Assembly: GCA_011763485.2 (NCBI GenBank)
Contig: JAANSK020271936.1
Coordinates: forward strand, 1-21,167
DNA from: Isoetes engelmannii
Taxonomy: Eukaryota > Streptophyta > Lycopodiopsida > Isoetales > Isoetaceae
DNA length: 21,167 nucleotides
Direction of reading: 5' to 3'
The first letter of the stretch is position 1, and each line of letters opens with the position of its first letter. The notes under the pieces are model-generated. The model was not told the origin of the DNA and ran no database searches. It worked only from the letters and a program-made list of their open reading frames with translations. Below are positions 12,001 through 19,062 of the stretch, piece by piece. The translations under genes were made by a program, and so were the position numbers.

Positions 12001-15000
12001 TAAGGTTCCTTCTGCCTGATAGACACCATGAAGGCTCTTCCTAATCTGGAGATCAATTTTTCAGGACCCTGACCTTGAAACCTTAAGGAAAGGAGCCTCC
12101 ACGAAATCTCTGCGACGACCCAATATCAGCACTTGGCATGTTTTCTATCAGACATCCACTCTTTAAAAAGACCGTTTATGTTACTACATAGCTGAGCGTT
12201 TTATTCTCTTGGAAGTTGCACTTAAAAAGATTGTTCTGTTTTCGTGTAGCTGAAACTTCCATTCTCATGAAAGTTGCTGAAACCTTTATTCTCATAAAAG
12301 TTTCTAATGTTACTCCTTTAATATCGTGAGATTTCCTTCTCTTGGGTAAGCTATGCTCTAAAACATCATCAATCCCTTGCAATTCCTCAATAACAGAAAA
12401 AAAAAAATGAAGTTCTCTACTTGTAGAAAAGATAGTATTGCCCAATCGAGAATCTCACATTATTTGGGAGGTCAACAACAAGAAAACCAGGTCTTACAGT
12501 AAATTCACCCTATACGTTTCTCCTTCTAAATCTCCTTTGGGAGAACAACTCTAATAGAGGACTTAGCCGAGTGTTTGATACATGAAGCTGCTCCAATCAT
12601 GACATACCAGCTGATTCACCTGCTGCCCAGTTAGTTTCATATTGAGCGCTGCCAAGTTATATTGAAACGGAGGTATTTTATCCATTGAAAAGCCTATCAA
12701 ATTGAACAACTTAACTGTTCTTACAAACCAGCAGATCATCTTGATCACTAAGATGCTGCTTGGAAAGCCATTTAAACTGTAAGGGTTTGGAACTAAATTC
12801 AGCAAGTACTATAGCATGGGAGACAGTATTTACTTAAAGCTGGTAACCTTCTAACTAAGGCCATTCCCGCCCGCAAATCAACTGCCAGTTTGATGCATAT
12901 AAAGCTGCAGGATTTACCAACACGTCAAATAAGAGGAGCTTTGTACAAGCATCCTGAAAGTGCTATTTGGTAGCATTGTTTCTCTAACTGGAAAAATGAG
13001 GCAGAAATCCTAGCTTTTCAGTCTGAAGAGGGAACCTGAGAACTTCACCCTCAAATATGCATATGCAGATACAATGTCCATGTGTTTCCCACCAAAGAAG
13101 AAAAAATTCTCCTTCAATCCCTTCCAAGAGGTGCAAAAAACCATCACCTCCATCTTTTGCAAGTTTACATGCAATTCTTTTCTTTGCAAGATGCCTCTAA
13201 GGCTGTCAATTTTTTGCGAAGGCCTTGAGGACATCATATCACATCATCAGTGTAAGCAAGATTGGATCCAGTCTTGTGTGAGATTGGAGACTTCTCCTCC
13301 AAAGGTTTGGAGGGAAGTCTCCAACTCATTTCAAATAATGCTGCACACTTCTCCGACCATTGCCCATCAATTTCTATGCAGGCTACCAAGTTCTCGTAAA
13401 GAGAAAACACTGCCCAACTCAGCCTAAAAAGCTTTCCATATCAAAGTTGTCAGGGAACCATACCAAAAGCTTTCGAAAAGTAAAAAAACAGTAATATACC
13501 TTGCCCTCCCTGGCCTTCGTGTCTTCATCAATAGTTAATAGTTGCAAAATTCTTTCTAAAATTAGCCTAACCCTTGATACTATATGCAAGTACTTGTCAG
13601 CAATAGTTAACAATCATTTCGAACGCAGTTCCATACAACTTTGCCATTACATGTCCAATAGTTGGACGATTACAAAGGATCTCCAGCTTTAGGAATGTAA
13701 CCATATCTTGGAGAAGTCAACACAAATAGCTTAACTCTGCCCCATGTATGATCATTTCAGCTTGAAGCCTTGTACAATCTAGCGCTTTTCCTTTGTTCAA
13801 CTGCTTGCTGTATGATCCTTTCAATAAGGGAAAGTGGAGAAGAAAATGGCTGTTTTGGACCGAGGATCAATGTCAACACCATGTTAACTTTCAACTTTTC
13901 AGTTACATAAGCTGCCCACACTTATAGATCCTTAAACGGGCATATGGATTTTAAGGCTAACGTTTTCTCCCAAAACCTGGCTGTACAAAAGGTTCAGCAT
14001 GTCCTCCCTAACCTAGATTCAAAAACTTGCAGCTGCTGTGACAGGGCAAAAGCCAAAGCATGCTTCAATTCCTTATGAAAACCTTTTCTTGCTATACCAG
14101 CCGTTCTGTGGCATATGGCCTTTTCGCTGTTTACATTCTTTTACAGTATCCTCGAGCATTGACCATGATACATACGCTCCCTTACTTTCTAGAGTATCCA
14201 ACTCCCTAATACCTGATTGCAACTGATTATACATCAAATGCCTAAAATGGTCGCTTTGAAAATGATAATCAAGCACTACCATTTAGCATTACTTCATATT
14301 GGGCTTTGCAACAACATAAAATCTATTCATTTCATATTTGAACTCTGGAGATCCAATAGGGTAACATAAGATAGATAAAATAGGTAGGTAGGCAGGTACT
14401 TTTTACGTCACAAGGAAGGATGGAAGGAACGAAGGAAGGAAGGAACTTACTTCAATATTGAGAAAAAAAAAGATATTCTTGCTAGCCAATGCTGCATTGC
14501 TTACTTTACCGTCAAGATGTTATAAACTTCTAATAAAGTTCCTAGTTTTCCAAGCTATTGAGAAGTTGCGTCCAATGGTTTCAAAACAGTCAGAATAATG
14601 ATGGTTTATCAAGCCTTGTTTTGCAACAAAGCAGAATCACAGGCAGAAATTTTAAAACATACAGCCATGTTAACAAGATTTTGGGCTTGTAATAGGTTTG
14701 TAAAAATTTATCCACTATATTTCATTTTTCGGCACTATATCATTTATAACAAAAGTAAAGGGAATTTAACTCACAGCAAGATGAGTGCAGTCAATAACAC
14801 CTCCAAGGTTGACATCAACCACGCGACGCCATGATTGATCTCCAATGGTCTTTTCTTTGTAAGGGAATGGTTTCTCCTCCGCAATACCAGCATTGTTAAT
14901 GCAAATATCTAGTCTTCCATATACTTCCATGTGCCGCGCAAAGGCATTTGCAGTTTCCCCTGATCATGTGCCAAATATTTATAGCTACTATTTGGGGTAA

Positions 15001-15869
15001 AAACTATTAACCTTGAAAACCCAAGAGCAATGGTAAACCAATCGTAGTGCAGGTCAAGGACAATGATAAACATATTTCATGTATGATGTGTAGAAATGAA
15101 GCGCGGCTGCATTTTACAGATTTGACATTTTGCACATCAAAAACATGTTGCAAAGGTTCATATTACTCAACATGCACAAACTTATAATCGTCATAATCAT
15201 CATGACAAATTTTAAAGACCTACATGAATGGAACAATTTAAATTTGATTCAAGTTTGAGAATGTACACTTTAAAGAAAGTTGAGGATAACTAGAAGACCT
15301 TTCCAATTAACATGTAAGTAAGAATATTACTAGAGTTTGCAACGTCACATCGAATAAAGAGAGCAGCTGGACACTTCGGCTTAATTGATAATTTTGAATG
15401 CTCTACTTCCACGAGGCTTGCAGTTTCTAATCCTCTCTCTTCTGAATAATCAACCACGGTGACAGTCACCCCCTTCCTAGAAAGGGCCAGTGCTAATGCT
15501 CTTCCTGCAAAAAACCACAATAGAAAATTAAGCGCTCAATTGACCTTATTGTAAGTAGATAGGACAATCGTATGCTCATTATCAAATGTAAATTTGGATA
15601 GAAATAGGCGGGACGTTTTCAAAAATTGGTTAAAAAAAGACAATAGCGTTGATCCTTTTCCAGTTTCAAAGGCATATCAAACCCAATTAGCTAGCAGTAT
15701 TCTTACTACATCCTAGCTGCATATTCACATAAACATGGCGTTTATGTAGTTTCTAGAAATACGTCATGGGCATAGGCAATCAAGGGAGGGAAGAGAGAGT
15801 AGAATAAGATTTACCGATCCCCGAGGCCCCTCCTGTGACAAGAGCTGCCAAACCTTGTTCGATCTTCAT
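1..15869 (-). CDS. NQR: NQR-like bifunctional SDR + quinone-oxidoreductase fusion (partial, 13 exons)
   Basis: Seen: thirteen minus-strand exons join in phase into 1439 coding bases (about 479 codons) and run off the left edge. Exon coordinates are 15815-15869, 15331-15504, 14775-14959, 11387-11492, 7659-7735, 7494-7581, 5849-6041, 5045-5171, 2123-2200, 1952-2059, 1451-1546, 148-222 and <1-77. All introns are GT-AG. Residues 1 to about 250 are a classical SDR: TGGASGIG at 12-19, NNAG at 98-101, Ser156, and YSASK at 169-173. Residues from about 290 are an MDR/quinone oxidoreductase: GVNASD near 330-335 and AAAGGTGQ at 443-450. Known: Arabidopsis At1g49670 (NQR) has this same fusion, about 630 residues, so about 150-170 residues are missing here. 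Such proteins are NAD(P)H-dependent oxidoreductases linked to oxidative stress; the substrate is unknown. Asp37 after strand beta-2 of the SDR suggests NAD(H) preference there (inference). The frame is intact throughout, so the gene looks functional. Confidence 0.93.
148..222 (-). CDS. NQR: NQR-like exon 12 (MDR Rossmann motif)
   Basis: 25 codons, phase 0 to 0. It encodes AGKMRSNETVLVTAAAGGTG followed by QFAVQ. The AAAGGTGQ turn is the NAD(P)H pyrophosphate-binding loop of zinc-independent MDR reductases. Acceptor TTGCTGTAG, donor GTAGTA at 147. Confidence 0.93.
223..1450 (-). other. Intron 11 of NQR-like gene (1228 bases)
   Basis: Non-coding. AT-rich sequence with a short 29-base tandem repeat and a pyrimidine-rich block at about 1130-1270. 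I recognise no transposon protein here. Confidence 0.8.
1191..1248. repeat. 29-base tandem duplication
   Basis: Two copies (1191-1219 and 1220-1248) differ only at the last base. They lie inside a C/T-rich block of intron 11. This looks like replication slippage. Confidence 0.9.
1451..1546 (-). CDS. NQR: NQR-like exon 11
   Basis: 32 codons, phase 0 to 0. It encodes KYVFPVPAPTPEVVALL and then SGLTASIALEE, the helix leading into the nucleotide-binding domain (the SGLTA signature of the family). Acceptor GTTCTGCAG, donor GTCTGC at 1450. Confidence 0.92.
1952..2059 (-). CDS. NQR: NQR-like exon 10
   Basis: 36 codons, phase 0 to 0. It encodes TVGIVAGLGSG and GSPVATISYGGFAEYGE, the GroES-like barrel segment with the conserved GxPVA and G(G/A)(F/Y)AEY of quinone oxidoreductases. 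Acceptor ATTACAG, donor GTAATT at 1951. Confidence 0.92.
2123..2200 (-). CDS. NQR: NQR-like exon 9
   Basis: 26 codons, phase 0 to 0. It encodes INYTSGNYF, a Lys/Glu-rich stretch, and LPFDAGFE, the MDR block just before the beta-barrel core. Acceptor ATCTGTAG, donor GTAAGA at 2122. It is separated from exon 8 by a 2.8-kb intron full of LINE sequence and from exon 10 by only 63 bases. Confidence 0.92.
2201..3149. other. Left part of intron 8 with an unrecognised plus-strand open frame
   Basis: Intron 8 starts (in gene sense) at 5044 and ends at 2201. In this left part a plus-strand frame is open at 2428-2760 (110 codons). Its C-terminal third contains QQQVASLIPRIEELEFRQDN, which could form a short coiled coil. 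It could be the N-terminal part of the LINE that follows or chance; I do not recognise the family. The rest shows nothing I can name. Confidence 0.3.
3150..4560 (+). mobile_element. LINE fragment (endonuclease end and linker), antisense in intron 8
   Basis: Broken plus-strand coding sequence. The best part is a 57-codon open segment from 4015: MPQDIWYDKECR, then KEDYQELIRMKKEKIY, followed in the next frame by REDMLNLIYSNKCARF. This matches the linker between endonuclease and reverse transcriptase in a LINE type I associate with ferns and mosses (memory, not a search). Weaker endonuclease-like pieces are RFLWVKIWL near 3410-3440 and QMIVTWRLQG near 3545-3575, where SDHxPxxxTWRL would be expected. 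At least three frame changes are needed, and no catalytic residue can be placed. No reverse-transcriptase core is visible, so the fragment stops after the duplicated linker. Confidence 0.55.
4065..4558. repeat. 247-base tandem duplication of LINE linker
   Basis: Copy one 4065-4311, copy two 4312-4558, period exactly 247. I count five substitutions and no indels, about 98% identity. The unit covers the LINE linker coding for KKEIAA to ARFRQIS plus about 85 bases beyond. The low divergence shows that the duplication is much younger than the decayed LINE it sits in. Confidence 0.95.
4569..4775. repeat. Second tandem duplication, about 101 and 106 bases
   Basis: Copy one 4569-4669 and copy two 4670-4775 both start TGACTTTGCT and end AAGATCTAGTAGGCCAGAT. 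They share most of their length but differ by roughly a dozen changes and a small length difference in the middle. They are therefore older than the 247-base duplication that ends eleven bases to the left. Confidence 0.9.
4776..5044. other. Intron 8, donor-proximal part
   Basis: About 270 bases between the duplications and the exon 8 donor. A short plus-strand open frame crosses 4744-4947 but resembles nothing I know and starts inside the repeat. It is probably more LINE-derived sequence. Confidence 0.5.
5045..5171 (-). CDS. NQR: NQR-like exon 8 (start of MDR GroES-like domain)
   Basis: 127 bases, phase 2 to 0. It encodes IVHTLSNNFRHATKI and then HVLIKYLFAGVNASD, the first strands of the GroES-like fold of the quinone-oxidoreductase family, ending at the conserved NxSD. 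Acceptor TTTATGCAG, donor GTAAGT at 5044. The phase matches exon 7 exactly, which confirms that the two domains belong to one transcript. Confidence 0.92.
5172..5848 (-). other. Intron 7 of NQR-like gene (677 bases)
   Basis: Non-coding, AT-rich, with a short TA run near 5445-5455. No transposon or RNA gene recognised. Confidence 0.8.
5849..6041 (-). CDS. NQR: NQR-like exon 7 (end of SDR and inter-domain linker)
   Basis: 193 bases, phase 1 to 2. It encodes FQLIEDETKGGSCLWITN and then RRGLEYWPT, the C-terminal SDR block of this family, followed by a Lys/Glu-rich hydrophilic linker and LPKQFKK, the entry into the MDR half. The acceptor is TATGTCCAG and the donor GTAAGT at 5848. The SDR/MDR junction is inside this exon and not at an intron. 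Confidence 0.9.
6042..7493 (-). other. Intron 6 of NQR-like gene (1452 bases)
   Basis: Non-coding for the host gene. Plus-strand frames here are short (83 codons or fewer, 6285-6536 being the longest) and not recognisable. The end next to exon 6 looks like an LTR fossil, annotated separately. Confidence 0.75.
7168..7440 (+). mobile_element. Possible solo LTR or LTR-element 3' end (fossil)
   Basis: A purine-rich GGTTCAGGGAG is followed by TGTGTTATAATAAAG, the layout of a polypurine tract and LTR start. Downstream is CAATAAAAAGG, a poly(A)-signal-like stretch expected in an LTR. Both edges are approximate and no second LTR was found. Weakly supported; the element, if real, is an old, broken LTR-retrotransposon remnant. 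Confidence 0.25.
7494..7581 (-). CDS. NQR: NQR-like exon 6
   Basis: 88 bases, phase 0 to 1. It encodes FVETDLAQKLRPEIIKSVGG and YISIERIIEG, the SDR substrate-lid region after the CPE strand. The acceptor is CTCTTGCAG, and the donor GTGTGC at 7493 is weaker than most in this gene. An LTR-like patch lies within about 60 bases of this donor. Confidence 0.88.
7659..7735 (-). CDS. NQR: NQR-like exon 5
   Basis: 77 bases, phase 1 to 0. It encodes GGVVMFTRSL then RQGIRVNVLCPE, the SDR segment after the active-site Lys and the beta6 strand with its conserved Pro. Two in-phase acceptors are possible three bases apart (TAG then GAG); I chose the TAG because it keeps the family length. The donor is GTCAGT. 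The 77-base intron to exon 6 is among the shortest in the gene. Confidence 0.88.
7853..7906. repeat. 27-base tandem repeat
   Basis: Two imperfect copies of AACACGNGGGAATAAGAATG, period 27, within the presumed LTR part of intron 4. Confidence 0.8.
9110..9860 (+). mobile_element. Possible Gypsy-type LTR plus leader (fossil)
   Basis: A stretch starting TGATGTTACCATT (9110) and ending TTCGTAACA (9501) has LTR-like TG...CA ends and a TATA-like CCATATAAGG near 9211. It is followed by GCGGTGCTTTCATTGAGA, which I recall as the sequence right after the 5' LTR in some plant Ty3/Gypsy elements. An 87-codon open frame follows (9541-9804), charged and gag-like in composition only. No partner LTR was seen. 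Broken and old; it may be nested in the larger fossil of intron 4. Confidence 0.33.
9514..9553 (+). repeat. Exact 20-base tandem duplication
   Basis: TTGAGAATTGTGGTTAGAGC occurs twice back to back, directly after the LTR-like end. Probably slippage. Confidence 0.95.
10101..10710. repeat. Pair of diverged direct repeats, about 95 bases each
   Basis: 10101-10200 and about 10619-10710 share an ordered series of short words, e.g. AGCCCTGGGAGGTGCCTTGC against AGCCTTGGGAGGAGCCTAGC, each followed by a CCCA(A/G)GAG word and later GGCTAAT. By eye they are about 60-65% alike. They may be remains of a repeat pair in an old retroelement. Confidence 0.5.
11387..11492 (-). CDS. NQR: NQR-like exon 4 (SDR active site)
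   Basis: 106 bases, phase 0 to 1. Acceptor TTTTCAG, donor GTATTT at 11386. It encodes IIN-IGSAAGLYP with catalytic Ser156, then PVYSASK with Tyr169 and Lys173. The Ser-Tyr spacing of 13 and YxxxK are the normal SDR geometry, so the dehydrogenase half should be catalytically competent. Its neighbouring introns are the two longest in the gene (3282 and 3651 bases). Confidence 0.94.
11493..12539 (-). other. Intron 3, part nearest exon 4
   Basis: About 1 kb without recognisable coding. Minus-strand open frames of 63 (11865-12056) and 89 codons (12176-12445) are present and may be the decayed 3' portion of the LINE that lies upstream. The second holds a short internal near-repeat (FMRIKVSAT / FMRMEVSAT). 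Confidence 0.5.
12540..14290 (-). mobile_element. LINE remnant with reverse transcriptase, same strand as host gene, intron 3
   Basis: Minus-strand pieces in the expected LINE order. The linker KQRKGHMPQNGWYSKK is in a 69-codon frame (14073-14282). KAREGKVYYCFFTFRKLLVW near 13430-13530 is the RT block usually read as YCCFVDFRKAFD. The catalytic box LAYTDDV is at 13240-13260 (usual YADD, here YTDD). VNLQKMEVMVFCTSWK and DIVSAYAYLRVKFS lie within 13010-13237. TKLLLFDVLVNPAALYAS lies near 12895-12950, and HAIVLAEFSSKPLQFKW starts near 12815. Several frameshifts and stops separate them. The linker resembles that of the LINE in intron 8, so I infer one family. No poly(A) tail or target duplication was found. 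Confidence 0.72.
14291..14774 (-). other. Intron 3, donor-proximal part
   Basis: Non-coding. It holds two small tetranucleotide runs and no recognisable protein. Confidence 0.7.
14381..14446. repeat. Two tetranucleotide microsatellites
   Basis: A degenerate TAGG run at 14381-14398 and a degenerate GGAA run at 14413-14446, 14 bases apart, in intron 3. Confidence 0.9.
14775..14959 (-). CDS. NQR: NQR-like exon 3 (NNAG motif)
   Basis: 185 bases, acceptor CATGATCAG, donor GTGAGT at 14774, ends in phase 0. It encodes the central beta4 motif ICINNAGIAEEKPF (NNAG at residues 98-101) and the helix alpha5 region VVDVNLGGVIDCTHLA, whose Asn is a structural or catalytic residue of classical SDRs. The family match is clear throughout. 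Confidence 0.93.
14960..15330 (-). other. Intron 2 of NQR-like gene (371 bases)
   Basis: AT-rich, GT-AG bounded. Nothing further seen. Confidence 0.85.
15331..15504 (-). CDS. NQR: NQR-like exon 2 (SDR beta2-beta3)
   Basis: 58 codons, phase 1 to phase 1. The acceptor TTTTTTGCAG lies just before 15504 and the donor GTAATA at 15330. It completes Gly19 of the TGxxxGxG motif, continues RALALALSRKG, and holds VTVVDYSEERG with Asp37 at the position that normally selects NAD(H) over NADP(H). It ends with the FIRCDVANS strand, where the Asp contacts the adenine ring in classical SDRs. Confidence 0.92.
15505..15814 (-). other. Intron 1 of NQR-like gene (310 bases)
   Basis: AT-rich first intron right after the cofactor loop, GT-AG bounded. 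Nothing further seen. Confidence 0.85.
15815..15869 (-). CDS. NQR: NQR-like exon 1 (start codon, SDR cofactor loop)
   Basis: The chosen ATG is at 15869-15867, with G at -3. It gives MKIEQGLAALVTGGASGI, which matches the expected N-terminus of the family (Arabidopsis begins MEIKPGLSALVTGG, from memory). The donor is GTAAAT at 15814, and the exon ends in phase 1. The frame stays open upstream to another ATG at 15992, which would add 41 residues. I preferred the inner start because it matches the family's start point. Confidence 0.85.
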
Positions 15870-16191
15870 AGCTCCGCGCCTAATTGTGGTGCAACCGGAA
15901 CACAGCGTTGTAGGTGGGAAGCTATTTTTATGTCCGAAACCACAATCTTGTTGAATTATTGCTCGATGAAAGATAATGAACAGTTCAAACAAGGTGGCTT
16001 AGGAAAATTCTATAGCAGCAATCAAAACAAAGTGATTACAAAGTGAATTTTTACCAACATAGATAAACTCTTGGTACTATTTTTTGCCAACATAGATAAA
16101 CTCACCATTATTGGTACTATTTTTTTTCCAACAATAGGTCTTTGCATGGACACTTGTACCTACTCTTAAACTTGGAACAAATTGTGTATAG
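15870..16191 (-). promoter_or_regulatory. Probable 5' leader and proximal promoter of NQR-like gene
   Basis: About 320 bases between the start codon and the LINE. No strong TATA box could be placed (a weak CTATAGAA is near 16010). It contains the direct repeats at 16054-16135. The promoter must be short, or it must reach into the LINE. Called only from position. Confidence 0.4.
16054..16135. repeat. Direct repeats upstream of NQR-like start
   Basis: CCAACATAGATAAACTC occurs at 16054 and 16087, each followed by TTGGTACTATTTTTT (directly in the first copy, after about seven bases in the second). A third partial CCAACA follows at about 16128. They lie about 185-265 bases before the start codon. 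Confidence 0.9.
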
Positions 16192-18962
16192 TTGTACAAG
16201 AAATTTATTGCATGGCTGCCACGGACGTTTTACTTACTAGTTCAGATTGTGTTCGTCAAAACTTGTGGAGTTGAATTCACTATTACTGTCCAACATCTGC
16301 TCAATAATGCCATCACCCAGGTAAAAGATGATAATGATAGAATGATCACATATGACCAATCCATCAAACAGTTCTTCCAACAAAAGTATAAGGACCCTTT
16401 TGATGACACAGAAACTGATGAAATGATTGATACCCAGTTCCAAATTTTTAGCTCCATCTAGCATTCACAAACCATGTCTAATGAGGTACTGAATTGTCCT
16501 ATTGATACTGAGATCTTTAAAGTCCTTGCTAAGATGAAGCATGGGAAGGCTCCTGGCCCAGATGGATTTACTCCAGAATTCTATGTCGAGTTTTGGGATG
16601 TCCTAAAGCTAGACTTAGTTGCTGCTATAAGAGGCTACTGGTTTTTATTTCAAAGCTACCTCCTGCCTACACCTCTAATATGATTGCTTTCATCCCAAAG
16701 CAAAATAACCAAGCTAGCCTCAATGAATGGAGAACAATTTCCTTACAAACACCGCTTACAAGCTTATTGCCAAGATATTGCTGAAAGGATCAAAAGTCAC
16801 TTGCAGTGCACTATCTCTAGTTGCCAGTCTGCCTTAATGAGAGTATCACCTTGCTTGGTCTTCCATTATCCATCAATATGTCTGCAAAAGGGGCATGGGA
16901 TAGCATTGTTAACAGAATCCAAAGGAAGATTAGTGGGATTAGCAAAACTTTATCTAGAGCAGGAAGGATCGTTGTTGCTAATTCTGTTCTTGCTAGGACA
17001 CGTATCTATTTCTCATATTTGCTTATTGCTGATAAGAAATATTATAGCCTCATTGAGAAATGGGTGAGAGACTTTATTTGGTGTGGGATGCATTGCCTGA
17101 ATTGGAAGGAGCTTACTCATGACATAAATCAAGGGGGTGTTGGCTGTAAATCCCTATTTATTCAAGCTCAAGCCTTAGGAGCTAAATTCATTTGGAAAGC
17201 AATAAGTGGTTTTAATACACCTGCCATGGATTTCATTAAGTATTGGCTATCCAAGAGCAGACCATTCAACAAATCAAATTGCTACCATGAACTTCCAAAT
17301 TTTGCCTTTCATTACTTTAGTGCAAGGCCCAATACGTCCCCTCTTATGAGAAACCTCTTCAAAGCATGGAATGCTGCTGCTGATAGTTTTGATCATGTTC
17401 TTATCTCTGATGATTGTGGATCCTTTTCCATTTTTTGGTCTACTACCTTCTCCAAGGATGATTATTCCTGTCTGGCTGAACAACATCCTAGACTCTACAA
17501 AAAATGGTTAAATGCAGGGTTCTCTATACTCTCTGACTTGTGGAATGGTAGGGGTTGGAGGATTTGGACTGACATGAACATTTTTGGCATTTCTACCTCC
17601 AGTGACAAGGCCATATACAATCAAATCAGACTATGTCTAGATGGAGTTAACCTGTGCAATATCTTTGACAATCTTTCATGGACTCAAGGGAGTAATAAGG
17701 TTTGCATCCAAGACCTATAAAAGGATATGCCCTGCTAAATCTACTAGATATTCTTCTATCTATAATCTCCCCCAAAAAGAATTCAATAGAATTTTGAAGA
17801 ACTGTTGGAAAACTTATTGTCAACCTAAAATTCAATTGCTCTGCTGGTTAACACTGCATCTTGCAGTGCCATCCAAATGTTTCATAAGGAAAAGGTTGAA
17901 TAATGATCCCACTTTTGATGTCATATGTGACATGTGTAGTAGTCAACCTGAGTCTACTCATTATATCTTCAACTGCCCAAGGCTACTGACTTTTTGGAGT
18001 TGGCTCAATGATCTTACTTCCTCTCTTGGCTATAGGGTTCAATTTCAAAATTCTATCTATGCTTTCTTCAACCAAAATAATGTCTTTGTGAACTCCCTTA
18101 AGCAAATTGCCATCTGGAGTGTATGGAAATTTAGGAATTCAATTACCGATGAAAAAAGGAACATGAGTATCTCCAGTTTAAAACTTCTTTTCATGCGTGA
18201 ATTGACTACTTGTGCTATGTCTCATAAATCTAAAAAAGAAGATTGCTTTGATAAGAAATGGCTTGCTAGTCAGTCAAATCTCTTTACTTGCAAATATGCC
18301 AATCTATCTTCTAATGATTTTGTCAACTTCAGATTTATTGAATCTCTTGACAGGATTGCTTAGTGGTCACCCGCAATTAGATGATATTTGTGACAATGAA
18401 GCATGGGCCAACCTAAATGAACTGGGACAATTTTCTCCTCCTCCAAATCTGGATCTTATAACTGCTAGGTTCAAAGACATCTTGCTAGATGGGTATCAAG
18501 CTTGGGTCATAGACATTCTGCTATTCTCCTTTAGTTCCTTCATGTCTGTTGGCCAATTCAATGCCTTCTGAAACAGCTATCATTTTCATCTTAGTAGATT
18601 TGTGGCTGATAGAATCATTGCATTTGCTGAAATAGACTTTAATTTTCTGTGGCTTCTTGTTTCACTCTATAACAATTGGACTAGTATTGCATGGCAAAAC
18701 CTCATGTTACCAGTGGATTAGTTATTCTTCGAAGTTCTTTTGATGTTCAGTTACCAGCTCAAGTTTTGTTTGCAGTTCTTCTCGGATGCTACTAGGATCT
18801 GAATTTTGGTTTCTTCAAACTTACAGTTCATGCAGTGTTAAGTTATTACTTACATGTTGTCAAAGGTTCTCTAAGACTTAGCAAACATTTATATATGTTT
18901 ATGTTTATTTATTGTACTACTTTTATTGAGTAATTAAAATTTCCCTTCCATCCAAAAAAAAA
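16192..18962 (+). mobile_element. L1-type LINE, 5'-truncated, internally deleted, with poly(A) tail
   Basis: In order: linker NAITQVKDDNDRMITYDQSI (about 16300-16360); first RT block MKHGKAPGPDGFTPEFY (about 16530-16585); MIAFIPKQNNQASLNEWRTI in another frame (from about 16680); AERIKSHLQCTISSCQSALM (to about 16839); then at once LLGLPLSINMSAKGAWD and SRAGRIVVANSVLA (16850-16990). The RT palm with its catalytic Asp pair is therefore missing, deleted near 16840. The downstream connection domain (WVRDFIWCG, GGVGCKSLF) and a zf-RVT-like zinc knuckle, C-x2-C-x7-H-x4-C in the segment from CDMC to NCP (about 17930-17980), follow with a frame change near 17700. It ends in a nine-A tail at 18954-18962. 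No target-site duplication was found, and the left edge is approximate. Dead. Confidence 0.88.
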
Positions 18963-19062
18963 CTAGCAAAAAGGCGCAACAGGAGGCTTGAGCAGTTTTA
19001 GACCTGAGATGAGTTTTGCTTTGAATAAGCTGGATTAGTCAATTCCTAGCACTTAATATTAA
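18963..19062. other. Gap between LINE tail and open frame
   Basis: Short AT-rich stretch; nothing recognised. Confidence 0.6.

Noticed and set aside
1-15869. Two separate genes, an SDR and a quinone oxidoreductase
   Set aside because: Exon 7 contains both the SDR end and the MDR entry, and the phase passes unbroken into exon 8; the same fusion is known in plants.
16237-16464. Minus-strand frames of 71-75 codons beside the NQR start
   Set aside because: They are shadows of the plus-strand LINE linker, which reads as a known LINE segment.
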